A stretch of 64,000 nucleotides of DNA from Blautia sp. AF19-10LB. Its GTDB lineage: Bacteria > Bacillota > Clostridia > Lachnospirales > Lachnospiraceae. The stretch covers positions 17,496 to 81,495 of the forward strand of contig NZ_QTWS01000001.1 in the NCBI RefSeq assembly GCF_003461245.1, read 5' to 3'. The translations under genes were made by a program, and so were the position numbers. Under the pieces are notes generated by a model. The model was given only the letters and a program-made list of their open reading frames with translations, ran no database searches and had not been told where the DNA came from. Below, piece after piece: positions 52,723-61,690 of this stretch (position 1 is its first letter; every line of letters begins with the position of its first letter).

Positions 52723-54613
52723 TAACAGCAAAAATAAAAAACCGCGAATGACAAAGAAAGATCTGCAGACAGCAAAGCGTCTTATGAAATATATGACAGG
52801 AAAATACAAATTTCAGTTTATCCTTGTATTTTTCTGTATCCTGATCAGTGCGGTGGCAACAACAGCAGTTTCTCTTTCTCTGAGATATCTTCTGGATGAT
52901 TTTATCCTTCCTCTGATTGGACAGAAGAGCCCGGATTTCGCCGGACTTTATAAGGCGCTGACGGTTCTTGGATGTGTCTTCCTGGCAGGTGTTGCTGCGA
53001 CTTTTATCTATACAAGGATGATGGTATATATCGGACAGGGCGTCTTAAAGAGAGTGCGAGACGATATGTTTGAACATATGCAGACTCTGCCGATCCGCTA
53101 TTTTGACCAGAATACAAACGGTTCGATCATGAGTCTTTATACGAATGATACGGATACCCTGAGACAGATGATCAGCCAGGCGATCCCGCAGGCGTTGATG
53201 GCACTGTTTACGATTGTCGTTACCTTTATTTCCATGCTGGTTCTGAGCCCGCTGCTCACGATCCTGGCGGTTTTGATCATTTTCCTGATGCTGTTTGTCA
53301 CAGGAAAGATCGGTGCAAAGAGTGGAAAATACTTCGTTCGACAGCAGATGTCTCTCGCAGATGTGACAGGTTTTGTCGAAGAGCGTATGAACGGACAGCG
53401 TGTTGTCAAAGTTTTTAACCATGAAAAGAAATCCGAAGAGGAATTTGACAAACTGAACGAGGCTCTTTTTGAGAGTGCGGCACAGGCGAACAAATACGGT
53501 AACATGATGGGGCCGGTCATCGGAAACATCGGAAACCTGCAGTTTGTCCTGACAGCAGTTCTCGGCGGGATCCTTTCCGTTGCAGGAGTTGGGGGGATCA
53601 CACTTGGTGTCATGGCTTCCTACCTGCAGTTTACCAAGAGCTTTACACAGCCGTTCATGCAGGTGGCACAGCAGTTTAACTCCATCGTCATGGCACTTGC
53701 CGGTGCAGAGCGTATCTTTAACCTGATCGATGAGAAGCCGGAGGATGACGAAGGTTATGTAACTCTCGTCAATGCGAAAAAAGATGCCAACGGAAACATC
53801 ACAGAGTGCAAGGAGAGAACGGGCATGTGGGCATGGAAACATCCGCATTCCGCAGACGGTTCTGTATCTTACACAGAGCTCAAAGGTGATGTAAGGTTCG
53901 AAGATGTAACTTTTGGCTACAATGAGGACAAAACCATCCTCCACGACATCAGCCTCTATGCAAAACCGGGTCAGAAACTTGCATTCGTAGGTTCTACCGG
54001 AGCAGGAAAAACAACGATCACCAACCTGATCAACCGTTTCTACGATATCCAGGATGGAAAGATCCGTTATGATGGAATCAATATCACAAAGATCAAAAAA
54101 GACGACCTGAGACATTCCCTCGGTATCGTTCTTCAGGATACACACCTGTTTACCGGAACGATCCGTGACAACATCCGTTACGGTAAGCTGGATGCGACAG
54201 ATGAGGAAATCTATGCAGCAGCCAAACTTGCCCATGCAGATCAGTTTATCCAGATGCTTCCGAAGGGATATGATACCATGTTAAGTGGTGACGGCGAGGA
54301 ATTATCCCAGGGGCAGAGACAGCTTCTCTCCATTGCCAGGGCAGCCGTTGCAGACCCGCCGGTACTCATTCTTGATGAGGCAACTTCAAGCATCGATACC
54401 CGTACAGAGAGCATTGTTCAGCAGGGTATGGACAACCTGATGAAAGGCCGTACCGTATTTGTTATCGCCCACAGACTTTCTACAATCCGAAACAGCGATG
54501 CGATCATTGTTCTGGAACACGGAAAGATCATCGAGAGAGGTGACCATAAGGATCTGATCAAGCAGAAAGGTACTTATTATCAGCTTTACACAGGAAAGCT
54601 GGAACTTTCATAA
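52715..54613 (+). CDS. ABC exporter half-transporter (catalytic), MarR operon
   Basis: A 632-aa partner. Six helices, then an NBD with Walker A GSTGAGKTT, signature LSQGQRQLL, Walker B VLILDEATSSIDT with the catalytic Glu, and H-loop VIAHRLSTI. An insertion of ~40 residues (KKDANGNITECKERTGMWAW) lies between the membrane domain and the NBD. It overlaps its partner by 8 bases. The substrate is unknown; the MarR gene upstream suggests a drug- or stress-inducible exporter. Confidence 0.88.
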   Translation: MSNNSKNKKPRMTKKDLQTAKRLMKYMTGKYKFQFILVFFCILISAVATTAVSLSLRYLLDDFILPLIGQKSPDFAGLYKALTVLGCVFLAGVAATFIYTRMMVYIGQGVLKRVRDDMFEHMQTLPIRYFDQNTNGSIMSLYTNDTDTLRQMISQAIPQALMALFTIVVTFISMLVLSPLLTILAVLIIFLMLFVTGKIGAKSGKYFVRQQMSLADVTGFVEERMNGQRVVKVFNHEKKSEEEFDKLNEALFESAAQANKYGNMMGPVIGNIGNLQFVLTAVLGGILSVAGVGGITLGVMASYLQFTKSFTQPFMQVAQQFNSIVMALAGAERIFNLIDEKPEDDEGYVTLVNAKKDANGNITECKERTGMWAWKHPHSADGSVSYTELKGDVRFEDVTFGYNEDKTILHDISLYAKPGQKLAFVGSTGAGKTTITNLINRFYDIQDGKIRYDGINITKIKKDDLRHSLGIVLQDTHLFTGTIRDNIRYGKLDATDEEIYAAAKLAHADQFIQMLPKGYDTMLSGDGEELSQGQRQLLSIARAAVADPPVLILDEATSSIDTRTESIVQQGMDNLMKGRTVFVIAHRLSTIRNSDAIIVLEHGKIIERGDHKDLIKQKGTYYQLYTGKLELS

Positions 54614-54641
54614 AAAAATAAAAGATCATCCTACGACAAAG

Positions 54642-54691
54642 AGAAATGGCAGACGTTCTGTTTACGCAGGGCCGATGCCATTTCTTTTTTG
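54642..54691 (+). terminator. Rho-independent terminator
   Basis: AGAAATGGCA (54642-54651) pairs with TGCCATTTCT (54676-54685), followed by a T-run. Confidence 0.8.
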
Positions 54692-54708
54692 TTTTTATGA
54701 AACAGAAA

Positions 54709-54722
54709 CGAAAACGATTTCA
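54709..54722. promoter_or_regulatory. LacI-type operator 1
   Basis: CGAAAACGATTTCA, with the central CG typical of LacI-family sites; 97 bases upstream of operator 2. Confidence 0.6.
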
Positions 54723-54768
54723 TATATTATGCACAAAAAGATATTGAAAATATTATATAAAACGACAG

Positions 54769-54819
54769 TTTACAAATATATCGACAAGAAATATAATAAA
54801 ATCAATGAAAACGATTACA
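54769..54819 (+). promoter_or_regulatory. Promoter and LacI-type operator 2 of the HAD gene
   Basis: TTTACA (54769-54774), 17 bases, TATAAT (54792-54797), then TGAAAACGATTACA (54806-54819) over the start of transcription. A repressor bound here would block the promoter. Confidence 0.7.
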
Positions 54820-54850
54820 TATTAATATAAAAGGGAGAAATGAAAGATCT

Positions 54851-55678
54851 ATGAAACCAAAAGCTATTTTTCTGGATATTGATGGAACACTGACAGAGCC
54901 GGGAACCAATGTGCCTCCGGCTTCTGCCCTGGAAGCGATCAGGAGGGCACAGGAAGCAGGAAATTATGTTTTTCTCTGCACAGGACGCAATTATGCAATG
55001 CTGTCTCCACTTCTGAAATACGGATTTGACGGAGTTGTGGCAAGCTCCGGTGGTTATGTGGCGTGCAGGGACGAGGTAATCTACGACAGCCCGATGACAG
55101 ACGAGGAGCGTGACCGCATGAGCCGGCTTCTGAAAGAAAACGGGATCTTCCGGACGATCGAGTGCGTGGAGGGAGCTTTTACAGATGACGACTTCAAGAA
55201 CTTCCTCAGGGAACATGCAAACGAAGGGGAAAACAGTGAAATGCTCCGCTGGCAGGAACAGATCGAGAAGGATCTGAATATCTTACCAATGGAAGCCTAC
55301 AAGGGTCAGGCGGTATACAAGATGGTCGTTATGAGTCCGTCCATGGAAAGTCTTGAGATCTGCCGGGAAGAACTGAAGGATGATTTTTCCTTCTGTATCC
55401 AGGAGCCGAGAGGCGGGTTTGTAAACGGCGAGATCATAAGCCGCAGATTTGACAAAGGAACCGGCGTGCTGAAAGTATGTGAACATCTGGGGATTCCCCT
55501 GGAAGATTCGGTCGGCTTCGGCGACAGTATGAATGACAAGGAAATGCTGGAAGTCGCAGGATTAAGTGTCTGCATGGAAAACGGCAGTGCGGAGATGAAG
55601 AAGATCGCCGACGTGATCTGCCCGTCCGTGACAGAAGATGGAATAAAAAAAGCATTTGAAAAATATCATTTAATGTAG
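54851..55678 (+). CDS. HAD-superfamily (Cof-type) sugar-phosphate phosphatase
   Basis: A 275-aa type IIB HAD phosphatase: motif I FLDIDGTLTEPGTNVPP, motif II-region FLCTGRNYAMLSPLL, a large cap domain, a Lys in motif III (DKGTGVLKVCEHLGI) and motif IV VGFGDSMNDKEMLEVAG. Cof-type members remove phosphate from sugar phosphates and related metabolites. It lies between two operator pairs matching those of the PTS gene, so it belongs to the same sugar regulon. Confidence 0.88.
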   Translation: MKPKAIFLDIDGTLTEPGTNVPPASALEAIRRAQEAGNYVFLCTGRNYAMLSPLLKYGFDGVVASSGGYVACRDEVIYDSPMTDEERDRMSRLLKENGIFRTIECVEGAFTDDDFKNFLREHANEGENSEMLRWQEQIEKDLNILPMEAYKGQAVYKMVVMSPSMESLEICREELKDDFSFCIQEPRGGFVNGEIISRRFDKGTGVLKVCEHLGIPLEDSVGFGDSMNDKEMLEVAGLSVCMENGSAEMKKIADVICPSVTEDGIKKAFEKYHLM

Positions 55679-55716
55679 TGCTTTTATGCGGTCCTTCAAA
55701 GACTGCAAACAGGAGG

Positions 55717-55730
55717 TGAAAACGATTACA
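55717..55730. promoter_or_regulatory. LacI-type operator 3
   Basis: TGAAAACGATTACA, identical to operator 2; 100 bases upstream of operator 4. Confidence 0.65.
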
Positions 55731-55775
55731 GAAATATACACAAAAATGACCTTTGATGTTTGGCTGAAATGCCGG

Positions 55776-55830
55776 TTTACAAATGAAACAAAAAGGGTTA
55801 TATTAAAGATACGAAATGTAAACGATTTCA
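55776..55830 (+). promoter_or_regulatory. Promoter and LacI-type operator 4 of the PTS gene
   Basis: TTTACA (55776-55781), 17 bases, TATATT (55799-55804), then TGTAAACGATTTCA (55817-55830). Same layout as in front of the HAD gene. Confidence 0.7.
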
Positions 55831-55872
55831 CACAAGAGCGCAAAGTAAAAACAAAGGAAAGAGGGAGAGAAA

Positions 55873-57777
55873 ATGGCAATGGATTATGCAAAGTGTGCAA
55901 AAGAAATCTTTGATACCGTTGGCGGCAGATCCAATCTTGTAAGTGCGGCACATTGTGCAACGAGACTGCGTCTGGTAACGGTAGACAACAGCAAGATCGA
56001 TATGAAGAAACTTGAGAACATCGATGGTGTGAAAGGTGTTTTCAGTAACAACGGACAGCTTCAGCTCATCATCGGAACCGGCACAGTAAATAAGGTATAC
56101 GATGAATTCCTCAAGGTCAGCGGAATGACAGCAGCGACCAAAGAAGAGGTGAAGGCAGCAGCGGCAGCGAAACAGCCGGTATTTAAACGAATGATCAAGG
56201 CACTGGGAGATGTTTTCGTGCCGATCCTTCCGGCGATCGTAGCATCTGGTCTTATGATGGGACTGGTAGAGGCACTTGGTAAGGCAATGCCTGCATTTGC
56301 AGGAAGCGACTGGTACGGGATCCTCGACCTGTTTTCAAACACAGCATTTACCTTCCTGCCGATCCTGATCGCAGTATCTGCGGCAAGAGTATTCGGCGGA
56401 AATATTTTCCTAGGTGCAGTCATCGGTATGATCATGATCCACCCGAACCTTATCAACGCATGGTCTGTAGCATCTATGGATGCAGCTGACATCCCGGTAT
56501 GGCATCTGTTTGGATTTTCCATCAGACAGGTTGGATATCAGGGTCATGTAATTCCTGTTATCATCGCAGTATGGATCATGTGCAAGCTGGAGAACTGGCT
56601 GCATAAACATGTTCCGGAGATGATTGACCTTTTTGTAACGCCACTTTGTACCGTACTGATCACAGGTTTCCTTACCATCGGACTGATCGGACCGGTATTC
56701 TCCACAGCAGAAACTTATGTACTTGAATTTGCGTCCTGGATCATCACAGTAGGACACGGAATCGGAGCAATGATCATGGGTGCGATCTATCCGCTCACAG
56801 TAGTCTGCGGTATCCACCACATGTACAATGTAATTGAAGCAGGTATGCTTGCTTCTGACGGGCTGAATATCTGGATGCCGATCGCATCCGCAGCAAACTT
56901 TGCACAGGGAGCTGCCTGCCTCGCAGTCGGCCTCAAAGCAAGAAACTACAAGACAAAATCAATCTCCATCCCGTCTGCATTATCCGCAGCACTTGGAATT
57001 ACAGAACCGGCGATCTTCGGTGTAAACCTTCGTTTCATGAAACCTCTTGTATGTGGTATGGCAGGTGGTGCCGTTGGAGCCCTGCTTGGATCCATTTTCC
57101 ACATTGGAGCAACTTCTTACGGAGTTACAGGAATCCCGGGATTCCTTACCACACTGGATTATTCCGCACAGTATGCGATCATGCTGGCAGTTTCCTTCGC
57201 AGTAGCATTCGCACTGACCTGGTTCACCTGGAAAGAAGACCCGGAAGATGCCAAAGTGACAGCAGCAAAAACAGATGACGCTCCGACAGCAACAGAAGAG
57301 ACAGCAGAAGAAGTAACGGTAGACGGTACAGCAAAGAAACTGTATGCACCGATCCAGGGAACCATTGTTCCGAGAAATGAGATCCCGGATGATACGTTTG
57401 CAGCAGGCGTTCTCGGTGACGGTGTCGGAATCGACCCGGAAGAAGGCGTTGTCGTGGCTCCGTTTGACGGCGAGATCTCTTCTGTAACAGATACAAAACA
57501 TGCAATCGGTATCACAGGACCGGCAGATATGGAAGTCCTGATCCATGTAGGTGTTGATACCGTAAACATGAAAGGTGACGGATTTGAGCTTCTGGTAGAA
57601 GAAGGACAGAAAGTCAAAGCAGGCCAGAAGCTGATGACTTTTGACATCGCAAAGATCAAAGCAGCCGGATACAGCCCGGTAGCGGCAGTGCTTCTGACAA
57701 ACAGTGATGATTATCCGGAATTTAAAGTAGTAAAAACAGGAAAGACCCAGAGACTGGAAGAAGTCTTTACCGTATAA
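55873..57777 (+). CDS. PTS glucoside/sucrose-type transporter, EIIBCA
   Basis: A 634-aa three-domain permease. EIIB (1-85) has the phospho-Cys in SAAHCATRLRL (residue 28). EIIC (~105-460) has ten or so helices with HHMYNVIEAGMLA and ALGITEPAIFGVNLRF. EIIA (~490-634) has the phospho-His in VLIHVGVDTVNMKGDGF (~558). The EIIC motifs fit the sucrose/trehalose/beta-glucoside family. No matching hydrolase lies in the window, so the sugar is not settled. AGGGAGAG precedes the start. It is controlled by operators 3 and 4, probably through the LacI protein downstream. Confidence 0.92.
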   Translation: MAMDYAKCAKEIFDTVGGRSNLVSAAHCATRLRLVTVDNSKIDMKKLENIDGVKGVFSNNGQLQLIIGTGTVNKVYDEFLKVSGMTAATKEEVKAAAAAKQPVFKRMIKALGDVFVPILPAIVASGLMMGLVEALGKAMPAFAGSDWYGILDLFSNTAFTFLPILIAVSAARVFGGNIFLGAVIGMIMIHPNLINAWSVASMDAADIPVWHLFGFSIRQVGYQGHVIPVIIAVWIMCKLENWLHKHVPEMIDLFVTPLCTVLITGFLTIGLIGPVFSTAETYVLEFASWIITVGHGIGAMIMGAIYPLTVVCGIHHMYNVIEAGMLASDGLNIWMPIASAANFAQGAACLAVGLKARNYKTKSISIPSALSAALGITEPAIFGVNLRFMKPLVCGMAGGAVGALLGSIFHIGATSYGVTGIPGFLTTLDYSAQYAIMLAVSFAVAFALTWFTWKEDPEDAKVTAAKTDDAPTATEETAEEVTVDGTAKKLYAPIQGTIVPRNEIPDDTFAAGVLGDGVGIDPEEGVVVAPFDGEISSVTDTKHAIGITGPADMEVLIHVGVDTVNMKGDGFELLVEEGQKVKAGQKLMTFDIAKIKAAGYSPVAAVLLTNSDDYPEFKVVKTGKTQRLEEVFTV

Positions 57778-57798
57778 AATTAAATAATAAGTAAGAGA

Positions 57799-57850
57799 AG
57801 GCACTGTCAGATTCCTGGATTAGATCCGTATTTGACAGTGCCTTTTTTTT
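57799..57850 (+). terminator. Terminator of the PTS gene
   Basis: AGGCACTGTCA (57799-57809) pairs with TGACAGTGCCT (57833-57843), followed by T8. Confidence 0.9.
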
Positions 57851-57906
57851 ATGAAACGTGGTAACAAAAGCAAAATTGTGTTATACTACAGCAAAGGGGA
57901 AAAAGC

Positions 57907-58878
57907 ATGAATATAAGTGAAATAGCAAAATTAGCAGGTGTGTCCAGTGCGGCAGTTTCTCGTTACTTTAACAACGGATATATTTCAGAAGAGAAGAAAG
58001 AGGCGATCCGCAAAGTTGTAGAGCAGACAGGCTATCGCCCTTCCATCCAGGCACAGACACTCCGTACCAAAAAAACAAAAATGATCGGTGTGATCGTACC
58101 AAAGATCGCATCCGCATCCATAGGCAAGATCGTAGAAGGAGTTCTCTCTGTACTGAATGAGAGCGGTTATCAGATGCTCCTCGCGGTGACACAGAACGAT
58201 CCGAAGAAAGAACTGGAATATCTTTCTGCTTTTAACGACAAGCAGGTGGACGGCGTGATCCTCGCTGCGACAGTAGTGACCGCCGAGCATAAGAAGATCC
58301 TTAAGAACCTGTCTGTACCGGTGATCCTGGTAGGACAGCAGTATTCCGGCCATTGCTGTGTGTATCATGATGATTATCACGCTACCAGAGATCTCACAGA
58401 AGCCGTTCTCGATATGGGAAGGAAAAATCCGGGATATATCGGCGCGATCATGCAGGACAAGGCAGTTGGCGCAGAACGTTTTGGCGGTTATGAAGATGCT
58501 GTAAAAAAAGCCGGCATAGAGAAGGCGGCACAGCAGACGGTGATTTCTGCATTTACTTCTGATTCCGGTTATGAGAAGGCGGGAGAACTGCTTGCGAAGT
58601 ATCCGGAGCTTGATGCAGTCATCTGTGCGACAGATACCATGGCTGCCGGAGCCGTCCGTTATCTGAGAGAGCATGGAAAGAAAGTCCCGGAGGATATTCT
58701 GGTTGCGGGACATGGAGATTCTGAGATCGCGAGAGTGATCACACCGCCGATCCCTACCGTGCATTTTTCTTATGAGAAGAGCGGTGAGATGGCAGTGGAG
58801 ATGCTGATCGAAATGATGGGACAGGGTGAAACAGCGGTCAGAGAGGTGAAGCTTGGCTATTCTCTGATCAATATATAA
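57907..58878 (+). CDS. LacI-family repressor of the PTS locus
   Basis: A 323-aa regulator. The N-terminal headpiece has NISEIAKLAGVSSAAVSRYFNN and TGYRPSIQAQTLRTKKT. The periplasmic-binding-like core (~60-320) has MIGVIVPKIASASIGKIVEG, DGVILAA and VICATDTMAAGAVRYL. It resembles ScrR/TreR-type sugar repressors. Four operators with LacI-type half-sites flank the HAD and PTS genes; this is the only LacI protein in the window. Good ribosome site (AAAGGGGAAA). Confidence 0.9.
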   Translation: MNISEIAKLAGVSSAAVSRYFNNGYISEEKKEAIRKVVEQTGYRPSIQAQTLRTKKTKMIGVIVPKIASASIGKIVEGVLSVLNESGYQMLLAVTQNDPKKELEYLSAFNDKQVDGVILAATVVTAEHKKILKNLSVPVILVGQQYSGHCCVYHDDYHATRDLTEAVLDMGRKNPGYIGAIMQDKAVGAERFGGYEDAVKKAGIEKAAQQTVISAFTSDSGYEKAGELLAKYPELDAVICATDTMAAGAVRYLREHGKKVPEDILVAGHGDSEIARVITPPIPTVHFSYEKSGEMAVEMLIEMMGQGETAVREVKLGYSLINI

Positions 58879-58891
58879 TAAAAGAAATGGG

Positions 58892-60373
58892 GTGCGTTTT
58901 TTGCTGAAAACATGGATACCGGGAGAAACTCCCGAGAAAGAGGAACTGAAACAGCAGCTCGATGCGGCAAGAAAGAAACTTTATGATCTTCAGATGAAGA
59001 TCAAGGAGCACAAACTTCCGGTGCTGGTGCTTTTTGAGGGATGGAGTGCCGCCGGCAAGGGCAGTATGATCGGCAAGGTGATCAAGAATATCGACCCGAG
59101 ATTTTTTAAGGTGGCGACGATGTCAGCTCCGTCTGAGGAGGAACTGCGCAGACCATTTCTTTACCGCTACATGTGCCAGATCCCGGAGCAGGGCAAATTT
59201 ACTTTTCTGGATTCCGGATGGATGGAGCAGACGACGCAGGAAGTGCTCCGTAAGGAACTGACCGGAGAGGATTATGAGAAGCGGATCGAGAGCATCCGCC
59301 GGTTTGAGCGTCAGCTTACGGATAATGGTTATCTGGTGCTCAAGTTCTTTATGCAGATCGACAAAGAAGAGCAGAAATTCCGCATGGATAAACTCTGTTC
59401 CAGTCAGGATACACGCTGGAGAGTGTCAGAATTCGACAAATGGCAGCAGGAACATTACCGCAAATGCGAGAAAGTCTATGACCGCTATCTCAAGGATACG
59501 AATGCATCAACCTCTCCATGGTATATCATAGACGCCAGGGACAAGAAATGGGCAGAATTACAGGTGATGGATACACTGGTGAGCAGCATTGAGGTTGCCC
59601 TCCAGAACCAGAGCCATTCCGTTCCGATCCTTCAGAATATCTTCCCTTTGGTAAAGATGCCGAAACTGGCAGATGTTGAGCTTGCCGGCAAGACGATCGA
59701 CGATGAGGAATATGACAAGGAACTTAAGAAACTCCAGAGTAAATTAAGTGAACTCCATAACCGTCTCTACCGCAAACGGATCCCGGTGATCATCACATAC
59801 GAAGGATGGGATGCTGCCGGCAAGGGTGGAAATATCAAGAGAATCACAGGTGCACTTGATCCACGCGGATACGAGGTGCATCCGATCGCCAGCCCGGAAC
59901 CACACGAAAAAGCCCGCCATTATCTGTGGCGTTTCTGGACGAGACTTCCAAAGGACGGTCATATCGCAATTTTTGACCGTACCTGGTATGGACGCGTCAT
60001 GGTGGAGCGACTGGAAGGATTCTGCAGTGAAAATGACTGGAAACGCGCTTACAATGAAATGAACGAATTTGAGAAAGAACTGTCCGACTGGGGAGCTGTG
60101 ATCATCAAATTCTGGGTTCAGATTGACAAGGATACACAGCTTGCACGGTTTAATGACCGTCAGAACAATCCTGAGAAACAATGGAAGATCACGGATGAGG
60201 ACTGGAGAAACCGTGAGAAATGGGATCAGTATGAGGAGGCGGTCAATGAGATGCTCAAGAAGACTAGTACGGCTTATGCGCCGTGGCATATTCTTGAGTC
60301 GGTGGATAAGAAGTATGCGCGCATTAAGGCGCTCAAGATTGTGATCAAAGAGTTGGAAAAAGCCCTGAAATAA
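58892..60373 (+). CDS. Double-domain polyphosphate kinase 2 (PAP-type)
   Basis: A 493-aa protein of two PPK2 domains. The first (~20-230) has Walker A FEGWSAAGKGSMIG and FLDSGWMEQTT; the second (~255-490) has YEGWDAAGKGGNIKR, ALDPRGYEVHPIASPEPHEK and IFDRTWYGRVMVERL. Class II PPK2 (polyphosphate:AMP phosphotransferase) enzymes are two-domain like this: the C-terminal domain is catalytic and the first has altered lid residues. It makes ADP from AMP and polyphosphate. It starts at GTG 58892 or TTG 58901; GGGG upstream suits the second better. It is 13 bases after the LacI gene. Confidence 0.88.
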   Translation: MRFLLKTWIPGETPEKEELKQQLDAARKKLYDLQMKIKEHKLPVLVLFEGWSAAGKGSMIGKVIKNIDPRFFKVATMSAPSEEELRRPFLYRYMCQIPEQGKFTFLDSGWMEQTTQEVLRKELTGEDYEKRIESIRRFERQLTDNGYLVLKFFMQIDKEEQKFRMDKLCSSQDTRWRVSEFDKWQQEHYRKCEKVYDRYLKDTNASTSPWYIIDARDKKWAELQVMDTLVSSIEVALQNQSHSVPILQNIFPLVKMPKLADVELAGKTIDDEEYDKELKKLQSKLSELHNRLYRKRIPVIITYEGWDAAGKGGNIKRITGALDPRGYEVHPIASPEPHEKARHYLWRFWTRLPKDGHIAIFDRTWYGRVMVERLEGFCSENDWKRAYNEMNEFEKELSDWGAVIIKFWVQIDKDTQLARFNDRQNNPEKQWKITDEDWRNREKWDQYEEAVNEMLKKTSTAYAPWHILESVDKKYARIKALKIVIKELEKALK

Positions 60374-60383
60374 GGGCTTTTTT
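60357..60383 (+). terminator. Terminator overlapping the PPK2 stop
   Basis: AAAGCCCT / AGGGCTTT stem with a T6 run, centred on the stop codon. Confidence 0.8.
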
Positions 60384-60500
60384 GATGCCCTTATTATCCC
60401 TGTTTTTTATTATTTCCTTTAATCCTGGGGATTTGGATGCTTGGGAGCAGAGCAAACCGCGAAGGGACGTTGCCCGTCCCCTCGCCACCCCTCGGCTGGG

Positions 60501-60665
60501 TGTTTGACGGAAATTTTGTCGTGTGGGATGCCCTTTGAAAAATTCTCCTGGTGCAACAAGTCGGGAAACTTTCGTATAAATGGATTCGAAATTTGCACTG
60601 TGTCTCAGGGTGCCTGCGTCTGCATTTTCTAAGGCTCCCCCACAAGACAAAATTCCCGTCAAACA
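60501..60665. repeat. 165-bp element bounded by ~28-bp inverted repeats
   Basis: TGTTTGACGGAAATTTTGTC continuing to GTGTGGG (60501-60527) matches in reverse the arm ending TTCCCGTCAAACA at 60665, with two mismatches. The interior continues with weaker dyad symmetry and has no credible gene. Just to the left are two smaller palindromes (GGGAC...GTCCC at 60464-60480; CACCC...GGGTG at 60486-60502). This fills the gap of ~370 bases between the PPK2 gene and nrdR. It looks like a MITE or REP-like element; no target-site duplication was identified. Confidence 0.5.
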
Positions 60666-60750
60666 TTCAGGAGGGCACTGAAAAAGTCTACAAGGTAACC
60701 GCCTTAACAAAAAAGTGTCGATACAAATCGACGGGTCCCAGGGCAGTACC

Positions 60751-61203
60751 CTACGGCTCCATAAACTTTTTTAGTTCATCCATAAAAGTACTAACATCCT
60801 TAAACTCACGATACACCGACGCAAACCGCACATATGCAACAGCATCGAGATCCTTCAAATGCTCCATAACGATCTCGCCGATGCGAGTACTGGAAATCTC
60901 CTTATCCGCGCTCTCAAAAATAGACCCCTCGATGGAGTCAATCATAGACTCAATCTTCTCGATCGGGATCGGGCGTTTGTAGCACGCACGAAGAACACCG
61001 TCCTGGATCTTAGAACGGTGATAAGCTTCTCTTGTCTGATCCTTCTTGATGACACTTAATGGAATAGTCTCAACCTTCTCATAAGTGGTAAATCTCTTGC
61101 CGCAGGATTCACACATCCTTCTCCTGCGGATCGCATTGGTATCTTCGACAGGTCTGGAATCAACGACCTTGGTATTATCCTGATTACAAAATGGGCATCT
61201 CAC
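60751..61203 (-). CDS. nrdR: Ribonucleotide reductase regulator NrdR
   Basis: A 150-aa repressor. The zinc ribbon is CPFCNQDNTKVVDSRPVED... with CESCGKRFTTYEKVE (Cys 3, 6, 31, 34). The ATP-cone domain (~50-140) has VIKKDQTREAYHRSKIQDG and ARVGEIVMEHL-like motifs (TRIGEIVMEHLKDLDAVAYVRFASVYREF). It senses ATP/dATP and controls nrd genes; no nrd gene is in the window. Confidence 0.95.
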   Translation of the reverse strand: MRCPFCNQDNTKVVDSRPVEDTNAIRRRRMCESCGKRFTTYEKVETIPLSVIKKDQTREAYHRSKIQDGVLRACYKRPIPIEKIESMIDSIEGSIFESADKEISSTRIGEIVMEHLKDLDAVAYVRFASVYREFKDVSTFMDELKKFMEP

Positions 61204-61326
61204 GGTATTATCCCTCTTTTCCCTTTTATGGGCTAATTATACTGTATTTTTTTGGGTAATGTCAATAAATTACAGTGTATATTTCCGGCATTTTATGCAT
61301 ATATTTTTGAAAAAAATGGTGTCTGT

Positions 61327-61578
61327 ATGCGTCTTTGCGAATTAAGGCAAAAAGAGATCATAAATATCCGCACCTGCAGAAGTCTTGGCTGTCCGATCGA
61401 TCTGGAATTTGATGAAAGAAGCGGAAAGATCACAGCACTGATCGTTCCCGGACCTGGCAGATTCTGCTGTTTCTGGGGACGGGAAAGTGAATTTATCATC
61501 CCATGGAGCAGCGTCCGTCAGATCGGAGGAGATATCATCCTGGTGGAACTCCCGGAAGAAAAATGTCCTCACAGATAG
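61327..61578 (+). CDS. ylmC: YlmC/YmxH-family sporulation protein
   Basis: An 83-aa PRC-barrel protein: MRLCELRQKEIINIRTCRSL, IDLEFDERSGKITALIVPGP and IPWSSVRQIGGDIILVEL. Members are found in spore-forming Firmicutes and are often encoded next to sigG, as here. Function is unknown. The start is assigned by family alignment; the ribosome site is weak. Confidence 0.85.
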   Translation: MRLCELRQKEIINIRTCRSLGCPIDLEFDERSGKITALIVPGPGRFCCFWGRESEFIIPWSSVRQIGGDIILVELPEEKCPHR

Positions 61579-61640
61579 TACCTTTTGCAAAACTGTCAAG
61601 GACTTATATTTTTTATATTTTTCGCAAAAAAGAATATTTC

Positions 61641-61690
61641 ATATCCTCCCTGAGAATCATCTTTAGTACCAACTGAAATAAGGAGGATAT
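61641..61690 (+). promoter_or_regulatory. Hairpin hiding the sigG ribosome binding site
   Basis: ATATCCTCC (61641-61649) is the exact reverse complement of GGAGGATAT (61682-61690), which contains the Shine-Dalgarno sequence 4 bases before ATG 61695. A 9-bp stem with a 32-base loop would hold the site closed. Confidence 0.6.

Noticed and set aside
51418..54235. Long antisense frames opposite the ABC exporter genes
   Set aside because: They mirror the codon structure of real exporter genes and show no domain or ribosome site.
60430..60710. Short frames on both strands in the ppk2-nrdR gap
   Set aside because: They arise from the inverted-repeat element and have no ribosome sites or similarity to known proteins.
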